Positions 8,626 to 16,271 are shown, counted from the stretch's first letter. The stretch: DNA of 35,231 nucleotides from Prevotellamassilia timonensis (GCF_021531665.1 NZ_JADYUH010000023.1:1-35231); one strand, 5' to 3'. Notes: generated by a model from the letters alone, not told the origin. Made by a program: numbers and translations.

Positions 8626-9747
8626 ATGAAAACACCTCTGCTCTTCATTGACCGCGACGGCACTCTGATTCGGGAACCCGAGGACGAACAAATTGACTCA
8701 CTCGAGAAACTGGAATTCGTCCCGGGGGTCATCACCGCCTTGAGCCGACTGGCGAAAAGCCGTTTCAAACTCATCATGGTGACAAACCAGGACGGACTCG
8801 GCACTCCCTCCTTCCCGGAGGAGGACTTCCATCCTGCCCACAACAAGATGCTGAGCATCCTGGCGGGAGAAGGGGTCGTCTTTGACGCACAACACATCGA
8901 CCCGTCCTTCCCGGAAGACAACCTTCCGACACGCAAACCGGGCACGGCGATGCTGACGCCCTACATGAACGGGGACTATGCCCTCGCCGAGAGTTTCGTC
9001 ATCGGCGACCGTGCCACCGATGTGCAACTGGCAGTCAATCTGGGCTGCCGCGCCATTTTCTTGGAAACACCGAATCGCCCCATGCCCGAGTTCACACCCG
9101 AGCAGCAAGCCGCACTGGCGCTCTCCACTCCGGACTGGGCAGAAGTCGCTCGTTTCCTCTGCTCCGCAGAACGCACGGCAGAGGTGAAACGCACCACGGC
9201 GGAAACGGACATCCACATTCGAGTGAATCTTGACGGCTACGGACCGACGCACATTGACACGGGGCTGAAGTTCTTTGACCACATGCTCTCGCAACTCCCA
9301 CACCACGCCGGCATCGCTCTTCTCTGCGAGTGCCGCGGCGACCTCGAAACCGACGAGCACCACACGATGGAGGACGTGGCCATCGCACTGGGCGACGCAC
9401 TCCGACAAGCACTGGGCGACAAACGCGGCATCGGACGCTACGGCTTCGCGCTCCCGATGGACGAATGCGACGCCTTCGCAGACCTCGACCTCGGCGGAAG
9501 AATTGACTTCGCGTGGGACGTGAACTTCACGAGGGAATATGTCGGCGACACTCCGACGGAGATGTACAAACACTTCTTCCACAGCCTCGCCTGTGCCTTG
9601 CAAGCGAATCTACACCTCCGCGCCGCCGGCGAAAACAACCACCACCTCATCGAAGGGGTCTTCAAAGCCTTTGCCCGCTGCCTCCGCCAAGCCATCGCAC
9701 GAAACGAGAACGACCGAAGCCTCCCCTCCAGCAAAGGGGTGCTCTGA
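8626..9747 (+). CDS. hisB: Bifunctional histidinol-phosphatase / imidazoleglycerol-phosphate dehydratase
   Basis: This 373-residue fusion has two enzymes. Residues about 1-165 are a HAD-family histidinol-phosphate phosphatase: FIDRDGTL carries the nucleophile Asp9 and acid Asp11, with GDRATDVQLAVNLG as the distal HAD motif. Residues about 180-373 are imidazoleglycerol-phosphate dehydratase, with the metal-binding histidine clusters FDHMLSQLPHHAGI, DEHHTMEDVAIALG, HFFHSLA and ENNHHLIEGVFKAF. The same fusion is known from enteric bacteria. I chose the ATG at 8626, after a TCTCTC leader, because MKTPLLFIDRDGTL is the expected N-terminus; an upstream in-frame start at 8527 would overlap hisC by 80 nt. 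A 137-nt gap with repeats separates it from hisH. Confidence 0.96.
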   Translation: MKTPLLFIDRDGTLIREPEDEQIDSLEKLEFVPGVITALSRLAKSRFKLIMVTNQDGLGTPSFPEEDFHPAHNKMLSILAGEGVVFDAQHIDPSFPEDNLPTRKPGTAMLTPYMNGDYALAESFVIGDRATDVQLAVNLGCRAIFLETPNRPMPEFTPEQQAALALSTPDWAEVARFLCSAERTAEVKRTTAETDIHIRVNLDGYGPTHIDTGLKFFDHMLSQLPHHAGIALLCECRGDLETDEHHTMEDVAIALGDALRQALGDKRGIGRYGFALPMDECDAFADLDLGGRIDFAWDVNFTREYVGDTPTEMYKHFFHSLACALQANLHLRAAGENNHHLIEGVFKAFARCLRQAIARNENDRSLPSSKGVL

Positions 9748-9767
9748 AAACATCCTGAAGAGGGATT

Positions 9768-9850
9768 CTTGTGGTACATATATCATGTACTTGCGCTCTT
9801 TCACTTGTGGTACATATAACTTGCGCTCTATATATAATAAGGTATATACA
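9768..9850 (+). repeat. Direct repeats and AT-rich motif in the hisB-hisH gap
   Basis: CTTGTGGTACATATA occurs at 9768-9782 and 9804-9818, each time followed by ACTTGCGCTCT (9789-9799 and 9819-9829). The first copy has seven extra bases between the two words, which create an inverted repeat GTACAT (9774-9779) / ATGTAC (9785-9790). The second copy runs directly into TATATATAATAAGGTATA, the motif also found near oxyR, before the M15 peptidase gene and in tandem before the DUF3298 gene. No good TAnnTTTG box is present, so this is not an obvious internal promoter. Confidence 0.7.
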
Positions 9851-9884
9851 CCCGCTCTTCCCCATCACGAAAACGTAACCCAAC

Positions 9885-10469
9885 ATGATTGCCATCATTG
9901 ACTACAAAATGGGAAACCTGCGCTCCGTGGAGAACGCCCTGCGCCGCCTAGGCGCAGATTTCTGCGTGACCGCCGATGCCGCCGTCATCCGCAGTGCCGA
10001 CAAGGTCTTGCTGCCGGGCGTGGGACATTGCGGCGAAGCCATGCAGAACCTCCGCGATGCCGGACTCATCCCCGTGTTGCGCCAACTGCGCCAGCCGGTG
10101 CTGGGCATCTGCGTCGGACTCCAAGTCCTCTGTCGCGACAGCGAGGAGGGAGACACCGAGTGCATCGGCATCTTCGACTCCCACGTCAAACGCTTCACGC
10201 CCACCCCAGTGCTCAAGATTCCACACATGGGCTGGAACACGCTGGAAAACACGGAAAAGAAAATCTTTGACGGAATCCGCAGCGGAGAAAGTGTCTATTA
10301 CGTGCACTCTTACTACCCCACTCTCTGCCCCGACACCATTGCCACAACCACCCACGGCGTGATGTTCAGCGCAGCACTGAAATATGAACAGTTCCACGGC
10401 ACGCAGTTCCACCCCGAAAAGAGCGGCGACGTCGGTGAACGCATCCTTCAAAACTTTTTGAAACTCTGA
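9885..10469 (+). CDS. hisH: Imidazole glycerol phosphate synthase, glutamine amidotransferase subunit
   Basis: HisH is a class I glutaminase that passes ammonia to HisF. The 194-residue protein has the nucleophile Cys76 in LGICVGLQVL and the catalytic His176/Glu178 in QFHPEKSG. The oxyanion-strand motif PGVGHCGEAM (44-53) and KIPHMGWNTL are typical of HisH. It is followed 16 nt later by hisA. Confidence 0.96.
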   Translation: MIAIIDYKMGNLRSVENALRRLGADFCVTADAAVIRSADKVLLPGVGHCGEAMQNLRDAGLIPVLRQLRQPVLGICVGLQVLCRDSEEGDTECIGIFDSHVKRFTPTPVLKIPHMGWNTLENTEKKIFDGIRSGESVYYVHSYYPTLCPDTIATTTHGVMFSAALKYEQFHGTQFHPEKSGDVGERILQNFLKL

Positions 10470-10485
10470 CCTGAGAACACTTGAT

Positions 10486-11217
10486 ATGTTAGTCATTCCT
10501 GCCATAGACCTCATCAACGGACGCTGCGTGCGTCTCTCGCAAGGCGACTATGCCCAACGAACCACCTACGACGCTCGTCCCGAGGAGATGGTGGAGACCT
10601 ACGTGGCACACGGGTTCCACCGCATTCACATCGTGGACTTGGACGGAGCGAAAGCCTCCGCACCGCGTAATCTTGAGACTCTGAAAGCGGTCGCCCGCAT
10701 CCCCGGCGCAAAGATTGAATGGGGCGGCGGCGTGAAAAGCGAAGAGGCTCTGCGCGACGTGCTGGAGGCGGGTGCCGCCTACGTGGTCGTGGGAAGCCTC
10801 GCTGTCAAAGAGCCGGAAACGTTTGCGCACTGGCTGGACACGTTCGGTCCGGAGCGCATCGTACTGGGCGCCGACGTGCGCAACGGGAAGGTGAGCATCA
10901 ACGGCTGGCTCGACGACACGGAACTTTCCATCGAATCTCTCATCGACCGCTTCACGCCCCACGGCTTGAATCAGGTGATTTGCACGGACATCAGTCGCGA
11001 CGGCATGCTCCAAGGACCTGCCACAGACCTCTATCTCCATCTCCAGACTGCCTACCCTTCCATCGACTTCACCGTCAGCGGGGGTATCTCCGGCGAAGCG
11101 GACCTGACCCGCCTCCACAGTCTGGGGCTGCGCCGCGTCATCGTTGGCAAGGCACTCTACGAAGGCAGAATCACACTTGCTCAAATGTCTAATCCCGCTT
11201 TTTCTCATGCTCTCTAA
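10486..11217 (+). CDS. hisA: ProFAR isomerase (phosphoribosylformimino-AICAR-P isomerase)
   Basis: HisA is a beta/alpha-barrel isomerase that opens the ribose of ProFAR to give PRFAR, the substrate of HisH-HisF. The 243-residue protein carries the catalytic Asp8 (MLVIPAIDLING) and Asp130 (LGADVRNG). The phosphate-binding halves are WGGGVKSEEA and SGGISGEADL plus VGKALYEG. Its 3' end overlaps hisF by 11 nt, which suggests coupled translation. Confidence 0.96.
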   Translation: MLVIPAIDLINGRCVRLSQGDYAQRTTYDARPEEMVETYVAHGFHRIHIVDLDGAKASAPRNLETLKAVARIPGAKIEWGGGVKSEEALRDVLEAGAAYVVVGSLAVKEPETFAHWLDTFGPERIVLGADVRNGKVSINGWLDDTELSIESLIDRFTPHGLNQVICTDISRDGMLQGPATDLYLHLQTAYPSIDFTVSGGISGEADLTRLHSLGLRRVIVGKALYEGRITLAQMSNPAFSHAL

Positions 11218-11992
11218 ACGCATCATTCCCTGCCTTGACGTCAAAGACGGACGTACCGTCAAAGGCGTTCACTTTGAACAGCTGCGCGACGTCGGCGACG
11301 CCGTGGACCTCGGTCGTCACTATGCCTTGCAAGGCGCGGACGAACTGGTCTATCTGGACATCAGTGCCTCACAGGAGGGGCGCAGCACCTTCACAAGACT
11401 GGTGGAAAGGGTGGCGGACGCAATTCACATTCCGCTCACCGTCGGAGGCGGCATCTCTTCCTTGGACGATGCAGCACGCCTGCTGGACGCGGGAGCGGAC
11501 AAGGTGAGCATCAACTCGGCTGCACTCGCCCGCCCGGAACTAATCGACGAGATTGCTTCACGCTATGGCTCTCAATTCGTGGTCGTCGCCATCGACGCAC
11601 GACACGAACCACTCGCCGATGGCGACGAGGAGGCGGAGGCGCACTGGACGGTGTGTACACACGGCGGCACACGACCGACATCCCACGAACTCTTCTCCTG
11701 GGCACACGAAGCGGAACAACGCGGCGCGGGAGAGATTCTCTTCACTTCAATGAACCACGATGGAACACGCAACGGCTACCCGGTCTCAACCTACCGACGC
11801 CTGACCTCACTGCTCCACATCCCGGTCATTGCCTCGGGAGGAGCGGGGAACGCGGACAACGTGGCGGAGGTGCTGCAACAGGGACAAGCGGACGCTGCAC
11901 TCGTGGCGGGTATCCTGCACGATGGCATCACTACCATCCCGGAACTTAAAACCGAACTCCACAACCGAGGCATCTGCGTCAGAATCCTATGA
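11207..11992 (+). CDS. hisF: Imidazole glycerol phosphate synthase, cyclase subunit
   Basis: HisF condenses PRFAR with ammonia from HisH to give imidazole glycerol phosphate and AICAR, which re-enters purine synthesis. The 261-residue barrel has catalytic Asp11 (MLSKRIIPCLDVKDGR), a second Asp in VVVAIDARHEP, and phosphate-binding TVGGGISSLDDA and IASGGAGNADNV. I chose the ATG at 11207, after TTTTTCTC, because MLSKRIIPCLD is the standard N-terminus; the upstream in-frame start at 11144 lies deep inside hisA. A 489-nt gap follows before hisIE. Confidence 0.96.
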   Translation: MLSKRIIPCLDVKDGRTVKGVHFEQLRDVGDAVDLGRHYALQGADELVYLDISASQEGRSTFTRLVERVADAIHIPLTVGGGISSLDDAARLLDAGADKVSINSAALARPELIDEIASRYGSQFVVVAIDARHEPLADGDEEAEAHWTVCTHGGTRPTSHELFSWAHEAEQRGAGEILFTSMNHDGTRNGYPVSTYRRLTSLLHIPVIASGGAGNADNVAEVLQQGQADAALVAGILHDGITTIPELKTELHNRGICVRIL

Positions 11993-12108
11993 CGCTCGTC
12001 CGGGATCGGTGGCTCGGTGACTCGGTGACTTTCGCTCGTCGGGGCGTGAGCCACGCCCCTTGCCGCGAGGCGCTCCCCGGCGTGCTTGCATCCGCCCTTC
12101 TCTCGTAG

Positions 12109-12264
12109 GGTGTGTCAAAATGCACATTTTGGCTCCACCCTCGAAGGTGCGTCAGAATGGCTAAGATGCAAGGCGCTGAGGATGAGGGCGCAGGGAGTGT
12201 ACTGAAGTACATGACCAAGCCCGAATCCGATAGCAACGAAGCAGATTGGCTATTATGACACACC
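12109..12264. mobile_element. MITE-like element, 156 bp, ends GGTGTGTCA / TGACACACC
   Basis: The ends are a perfect 9-bp inverted repeat: GGTGTGTCA at 12109-12117 and TGACACACC at 12256-12264, continuing imperfectly (AAAAT against ATTAT). Inside is a small palindrome TGTACT-GA-AGTACA. The last 52 bp (12214-12265) recur identically at 12296-12347 without the left half, so a truncated second copy lies just downstream. There is no coding capacity. It could be a non-autonomous transposon or a REP-like intergenic repeat; no target-site duplication is obvious. Confidence 0.55.
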
Positions 12265-12422
12265 GTCAAAGCGACCCCCGCCTGCGGCGGACTTAACCAA
12301 GCCCGAATCCGATAGCAACGAAGCAGATTGGCTATTATGACACACCGCCTTGCCGCGAGGCGCTCCCCGACCCTGTTTGCCTCCGCCCTTCTCTCGTAGG
12401 GAGGGGTTGGGATAGGCTTCTT

Positions 12423-12478
12423 TTTGACTCTTTGACCCTTTGACTCTTTGACCCTTTGACTCTTTGACTCTTTGACTC
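12423..12478 (+). repeat. Seven-copy 8-bp tandem repeat TTTGACYC abutting hisIE
   Basis: Units at 12423, 12431, 12439, 12447, 12455, 12463 and 12471 read TTTGACTC or TTTGACCC. The array ends three bases (TTT) before the hisIE ATG at 12482. An 8-bp period is not a multiple of three and such arrays change length by slippage. Here the change would alter the leader or promoter spacing rather than the reading frame. Confidence 0.9.
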
Positions 12479-12481
12479 TTT

Positions 12482-13114
12482 ATGTCCATTTCCAACGCTC
12501 CTTCTTTTGATTCCTTCCGTCTCGAAAAATGTGCTGACGGTTTATTACCCGTTGTCGTACAAGACGCCGTCACCCTGCGCGTCCTCATGCTTGGCTACAT
12601 GAACCGTGCCGCCTACGAAAAGACCGTGGCGGAAGGACGTATCACCTTCTTCAGTCGCACGCGTCAATGTCTCTGGACGAAAGGCGAAACCTCCGGTCAT
12701 TGGCTCTTGGTGGAAAACCTCTATGTTGATTGCGACGCCGACACGCTCCTCATTCAAGCGACGCCCATCGGACCAACCTGCCACCGAGGCACCACCGCCT
12801 GCTTTGACACGCCCTCCGAACAAGGGTTCGTGCGCAGTCTCGCCGCCCTCATCGCACAAAGGAAAAAGGAGATGCCGGAGGGTTCCTACACCACCCGTCT
12901 CTTCATCAAAGGCGTGAAAGCCATTGCCAAGAAAGTCGGAGAGGAATGCACCGAGGCTGTCATCGAAGCCGTCGATGGCAACCGCTCCCGCTTCACCTAC
13001 GAAGCCGGCGACCTACTCTACCATCTCCTCGTGCTCCTCGAACAGACCGGTGTCAGCCTCGAAGAACTCGAACGAGAATTGGAACTGCGCCACCGACCTA
13101 CCAAACACTCCTAA
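12482..13114 (+). CDS. hisIE: Bifunctional phosphoribosyl-AMP cyclohydrolase / phosphoribosyl-ATP pyrophosphatase
   Basis: HisIE carries out the second and third steps of histidine synthesis: the HisE part removes pyrophosphate from phosphoribosyl-ATP and the HisI part opens the adenine ring. Of 210 residues, about 1-115 are the cyclohydrolase, with metal ligands in VDCDADTLL (Cys84 and neighbouring Asp) and GPTCHRGTTACF (Cys100, Cys107). About 118-210 are the all-helical pyrophosphatase, with GEECTEAVIEA and FTYEAGDLLYHLLVLL. The ATG at 12482 directly follows the 8-bp tandem repeat. This completes a full histidine pathway in the window. The antiporter gene starts 12 nt after its stop. Confidence 0.96.
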   Translation: MSISNAPSFDSFRLEKCADGLLPVVVQDAVTLRVLMLGYMNRAAYEKTVAEGRITFFSRTRQCLWTKGETSGHWLLVENLYVDCDADTLLIQATPIGPTCHRGTTACFDTPSEQGFVRSLAALIAQRKKEMPEGSYTTRLFIKGVKAIAKKVGEECTEAVIEAVDGNRSRFTYEAGDLLYHLLVLLEQTGVSLEELERELELRHRPTKHS

Positions 13115-13126
13115 GCGTTTCTCGCC

Positions 13127-15370
13127 ATGTCTCCCCTCATCGCCGACCTTGCCCTCATTCTCATTTCTGCCGGACTCGTCACTCTGCTTTTCAAGCGATT
13201 GCGGCAGCCGCTGGTGCTGGGCTACATCGTCGCCGGTTTTCTCGCCGGTCCCCACATGCCCTACACGCCGACCGTCACCGACCTCGGCTCTCTCCACATC
13301 TGGGCAGATATCGGCGTGATTTTCCTCATGTTCACCCTCGGACTGGAGTTTTCTTTCAAAAAAATAGTCCGCATGGGCGCTCGCCCCGTCATCGCCGCCT
13401 GTTGCATCATGTTCTGCATGATGAGTCTCGGCAGCGGCATCGGTCACCTCTTCGGCTGGGGCAGCATGAACAGTTTGTTCTTGGGAGGTATGTTGGCGAT
13501 GTCCAGTACGACCATCATATATAAGGCATTTGACGACCTCGGGCTGCGCCAACAGCAGTTTGCCGGCGAAGTCCTGTCCGTGCTCATCCTTGAAGACATC
13601 CTCGGCATCCTCCTCATGGTCGTCCTCTCCGCCACCGCCGTCTCCCGACAGTTCCAAGGGGCGGAACTGGTCATGAGTCTCCTGCAACTCTCCTTCTTTT
13701 TGATACTTTGGTTTGTGGTCGGCGTGTTTCTCATCCCCGCCTTCCTGCGCCGCAGTGACCGATTGATGACGGGCGAGACCCTGCTCGTGGTCAGCATCGG
13801 ACTCTGCTTCCTGCTGGTCGTGCTTGCTGTGAAGGCAGGCTACAGTGCCGCCTTCGGAGCCTTCATGATGGGGAGCATCTTGGCGGAGACACTCCAGGCA
13901 GAACGCATTGAACGCGTCGTCGCTCCTGTCAAAGACCTCTTCGGCGCCGTCTTCTTCGTCTCCGTCGGCATGATGGTTGACCCTGCCGTGCTTGTTCAAC
14001 ATGCACTTCCCATCTTCGTGCTCAGCCTCGCCATCATTGGCGGACAAGCCCTCTTCGGCACGACCGGTTTCCTGCTCTCCGGACAGCCGCTCCGCTCTGC
14101 CGTCAAAGGCGGTTTCTCGCTCGCCCAAATCGGTGAGTTCGCCTTCATCATCGCCGCCCTCGGCACCAGCCTCCACGTCACCTCGGACTTTCTCCACCCC
14201 GTGGTCGTGGCTGTCAGCATCCTCACAACCTTCCTCACACCCTACATGATTAAAGCGGCGACGCCTGCCTGCAACTTTCTCGAGCGTCACATTCCCGACA
14301 ACCTTCTGAACCGCCTCTCGCGACAGAAGAAAACCCACGCCGCACCTGCCGCCGATGCCTCGGCAGCAAAAATGCTTTGGAAAAAACTACTCTTCGCCCT
14401 CGGCGGACAAATTGGGGCATATCTCACACTCAGCATCGCCGTCATCCTCCTCTCTTTCTCCGTCCTGCTCCCGCTCTGCCGCGCCCTCCTCGGGCACTGG
14501 CCGGGCAACATCGTCTGCGGTCTGCTCACCCTCAGTGCTGCCGCGCCCTTCCTCCGCGCCCTTGTCATGCGCAAGAACCACTCGGAGGAATGGAAGCAAC
14601 TGCGACGTCGCAGCAAACTGCACCGCACCGGACTCTGGCTCACCTTCGCCCTGCGCTTCCTTCTGGCTTCGGGAGTGATATGCTACGTGCTGGAGTTCCT
14701 CTCTCCCACTCCGCTCTGGCTTCACGCCCTCCTTGCCCCCGTCGTCATGAGCATCATCATTTCCCTTCGTTTTGTGAAATGGACGAGCATCCGTCTGGAG
14801 CGCACCTTCCTCCAGAACCTGCGCTCTCGGGAGAACGTGACACCGGACGCTGCCACCCGCCCGCTCTATGCCGGACGCCTCGCCGCTCGCCATCTCCACA
14901 TTGCCCGCATTGAAATTCCCGAAACAAGCGCCTGGGGCGGCAGGAGTCTGCACAGTCTCCAACTACGTCCTCGCTTCGGCGTCACCGTGGCAGCCGTCGT
15001 GCGCGGTGCTCACCGCCTCAACATTCCCGGTGGCGACACCCTCATCTTCCCCGGCGACCGCCTGGACGTCATCGGCGACGACAGCAGCCTTGAATCCTTC
15101 ACCCGCAGCCTCAACGCCGACACCCTGCCCGACCTCACTCCCGTCAGTCAAGTACTGTTGCTGCGACGCCTCGTCATCCGCGAAGAGAGTCCCTTCCTTG
15201 GGCTGAGTCTCCGCGAGAGCGGCATCCGCGAGAACCACCGCTGCATGGTCGTCGGTTTCGAAACTGACAACGGTGACATCGAACCCGCCGCAGCCGAGCG
15301 AACCATCACCCGCAGCGACGTCCTCTGGCTCGTGGGCGAGGAAGAACAAATGAAGGAAATGGGAGTCTGA
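13127..15370 (+). CDS. CPA2-family monovalent cation:proton antiporter with two TrkA-C domains
   Basis: This 747-residue membrane protein begins with a Na+/H+ exchanger domain of the CPA2/KefB type (about 1-385). It has many hydrophobic helices, QPLVLGYIVAGFLAGPHMP, FTLGLEFS, an acidic pair in VLILEDILGI and GEFAFIIAALG. A linker with about four further membrane helices (about 415-570) follows. The C-terminus holds two RCK-C/TrkA-C ligand-binding domains (about 590-670 and 675-747), including PGGDTLIFPGDRLDVIG. No Rossmann TrkA-N domain is visible. It should exchange K+ or Na+ for protons and may be gated by a ligand on the RCK-C domains. It lies 12 nt after hisIE and probably shares its transcript, although its role has no link to histidine. 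Confidence 0.88.
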   Translation: MSPLIADLALILISAGLVTLLFKRLRQPLVLGYIVAGFLAGPHMPYTPTVTDLGSLHIWADIGVIFLMFTLGLEFSFKKIVRMGARPVIAACCIMFCMMSLGSGIGHLFGWGSMNSLFLGGMLAMSSTTIIYKAFDDLGLRQQQFAGEVLSVLILEDILGILLMVVLSATAVSRQFQGAELVMSLLQLSFFLILWFVVGVFLIPAFLRRSDRLMTGETLLVVSIGLCFLLVVLAVKAGYSAAFGAFMMGSILAETLQAERIERVVAPVKDLFGAVFFVSVGMMVDPAVLVQHALPIFVLSLAIIGGQALFGTTGFLLSGQPLRSAVKGGFSLAQIGEFAFIIAALGTSLHVTSDFLHPVVVAVSILTTFLTPYMIKAATPACNFLERHIPDNLLNRLSRQKKTHAAPAADASAAKMLWKKLLFALGGQIGAYLTLSIAVILLSFSVLLPLCRALLGHWPGNIVCGLLTLSAAAPFLRALVMRKNHSEEWKQLRRRSKLHRTGLWLTFALRFLLASGVICYVLEFLSPTPLWLHALLAPVVMSIIISLRFVKWTSIRLERTFLQNLRSRENVTPDAATRPLYAGRLAARHLHIARIEIPETSAWGGRSLHSLQLRPRFGVTVAAVVRGAHRLNIPGGDTLIFPGDRLDVIGDDSSLESFTRSLNADTLPDLTPVSQVLLLRRLVIREESPFLGLSLRESGIRENHRCMVVGFETDNGDIEPAAAERTITRSDVLWLVGEEEQMKEMGV

Positions 15371-15392
15371 AGGCGGACTATAGTCCACCAAA

Positions 15393-15455
15393 CGACGGGG
15401 TTTGGTTTTTCAAAACGGAAAAACTCATTTCACAAAACGACGCGTATAATTTTTC
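15393..15455 (-). repeat. Fifth, inverted and partial copy of the ACGACGGGG 3' repeat block
   Basis: On the plus strand this reads ACGACGGGGTTTGGTTTT, then CAAAACG, then TTTCACAAAACGACGCG. It is the reverse complement of the 3' block found in the four modules at 28204-29700. It lies just after the antiporter stop codon, so relative to the gene before it the orientation is the same as in those modules. The GAGGGG hairpin and promoter parts are absent here; a different hairpin follows. Confidence 0.75.
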
Positions 15456-15509
15456 ATTGCTGTCCGATAAAGTTTTGTTTTTCTCAGCCAAACTTTTCCG
15501 GACAGCAAT
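15456..15509. other. 11-bp inverted repeat with AT-rich loop
   Basis: ATTGCTGTCCG (15456-15466) pairs perfectly with CGGACAGCAAT (15499-15509). Inside, AAAGTTT and AAACTTT can extend the hairpin. No T-run follows immediately, so it may be a structured 3' end, a processing site or a protein-binding site rather than a simple terminator. Confidence 0.6.
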
Positions 15510-15510
15510 C

Positions 15511-15549
15511 AAAGCAAAACCCGCCGACAAAATCGGCGGGTTTTGCTTT
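15511..15549. terminator. Strong bidirectional terminator-like hairpin
   Basis: A 17-bp perfect stem (15511-15527 with 15533-15549) contains CAAAACCCGCCGA / TCGGCGGGTTTTG with a 5-nt loop, and both arms end in runs able to give U-tracts. It lies between the antiporter and the convergent hicB gene and can end both transcripts. A near-identical hairpin stands at 16928-16961. Confidence 0.8.
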
Positions 15550-15604
15550 ATAACAGCGTAAACTGCGACACGCACAGCGGCGTTAAACGGCGTTGCACTG
15601 CGAC
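15513..15604 (+). repeat. Left direct repeat of the hicAB island
   Basis: The stretch begins with the AGCAAAACCCGCCGA hairpin and continues TTTATAACAGCGT...CTGCGACACGCACAGCGGCGTT. It recurs with few changes at 16928-17016 in the same orientation. The hicBA pair and two small ORFs lie between the copies. Just after it, CTGCGACGAA (15598-15607) and TTCGTCGCAG (15617-15626) form another hairpin downstream of hicB. Confidence 0.75.
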
Positions 15605-15648
15605 GAAGTCACTTCGTTCGTCGCAGAGTTTCCTTACCGCTTTCAGCT

Positions 15649-16002
15649 TTAGTGGTTGTTTAAAACTGCTGCAACTTGCTTTTCGACTGCAGCTCTGATG
15701 AATGCATTAACAGAAATTCCGGACTGTTTCGCAAGCATGGCAACCTGTCCGTGTGTCTCCGGAGAGATGCGCACATTCAATGAACCGGAATAACTCTTTC
15801 GGGGCTCAATACCTTCCGCCTTACAATGGATGAGATAGTCCTCAACAGCTTCATGAAAATCATCTCGAAGTTCTGCGACGGTTTCCCCTTCGTAGGTAAT
15901 CATTGTGTCATTAGGCAAAGCCAACACTTTGCCGAACAAACAATTGTCTTTCTCACTAACCTCTATGCTACCAATGTAGCCTTTGTAACTCATCGTGTTC
16001 AT
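15649..16002 (-). CDS. hicB: HicB-family antitoxin
   Basis: This 117-residue antitoxin should bind and inhibit HicA and repress the operon. The N-terminal half (about 4-70) is the HicB partial RNase-H-like fold: SYKGYIGSIEVSEKDNCLFG...VLALPNDTMITYEGETVAELRDDFHEAVEDYL. The C-terminal half (about 80-112) is a ribbon-helix-helix type DNA-binding segment, SLNVRISPETHGQVAMLAKQ. The start chosen at 16002 overlaps the hicA stop as ATGA; an alternative ATG three codons later (15993) would give MSYKGYIG. It is the second gene of the pair, as when toxin precedes antitoxin in HicAB loci. Confidence 0.9.
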   Translation of the reverse strand: MNTMSYKGYIGSIEVSEKDNCLFGKVLALPNDTMITYEGETVAELRDDFHEAVEDYLIHCKAEGIEPRKSYSGSLNVRISPETHGQVAMLAKQSGISVNAFIRAAVEKQVAAVLNNH

Positions 16003-16250
16003 AGCAACTTATTATTACTCAGAAATTCCAATACTTGTTTCATCACATACGCCTTGATTATGCTGTGGGGATGCGGTTTGTGTGCGGTATATGCACTTTC
16101 ACCTTTCTTGAAAATTACTCGCGACCCACTTGTCTGCCCCTTGTTGCTGACCTCATAGCCAAAGATGGCAAAGAGTCTCACAAGCTCATTCCAAGTGAAA
16201 TCGTTGGGTTGTGACTTGAAACGTTCTATCAGTTTTTCTTTTGTGCCCAC
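15999..16250 (-). CDS. hicA: HicA-family mRNA interferase toxin
   Basis: HicA toxins cleave translated mRNA and arrest growth unless bound by HicB. This 83-residue copy has the small double-stranded-RNA-binding-like fold signature: TWNELVRLFAIFGYEV, then GSRVIFKKG, then a histidine-rich HKPHPHSIIKAYVMKQVLEFL. The usual catalytic histidine of GSHH-type HicA is replaced by Arg in GSR, a pattern I associate with the HKPHP sub-group of the family. Translation starts at GTG (16250-16248), as no in-frame ATG is near. Its stop overlaps the hicB start by 4 nt. The locus is AT-richer than its neighbours, which fits acquisition by transfer. Confidence 0.88.
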   Translation of the reverse strand: MGTKEKLIERFKSQPNDFTWNELVRLFAIFGYEVSNKGQTSGSRVIFKKGESAYTAHKPHPHSIIKAYVMKQVLEFLSNNKLL

Positions 16251-16271
16251 TTTATCTTTGTTTTAACGCCA

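Larger units (their letters stand above)
11993..12481. other. Repeat-filled 489-nt gap inside the his operon
   Basis: No gene is visible. The order is: a GCTCGG-rich stretch; a flanking repeat (CCTTGCCGCGAGGCGCTCCCCG at 12058-12079 and CCGCCCTTCTCTCGTAGGG ending at 12110); an inverted-repeat-ended element (12109-12264); a 30-nt spacer; a partial second copy of that element's right end (12296-12347); a second copy of the flanking repeat (12348-12401); GGGAGGGGTTGGGATAGGCT (from 12399), a word shared with 34982-35060; then an 8-bp tandem repeat reaching the hisIE start codon. Confidence 0.8.

Noticed and set aside
12210-12347. A tRNA or tRNA fragment suggested by the repeated CCGAATCCGATAGC
   Set aside because: No acceptor, anticodon or T-arm can be folded around it; it is part of the inverted-repeat element.
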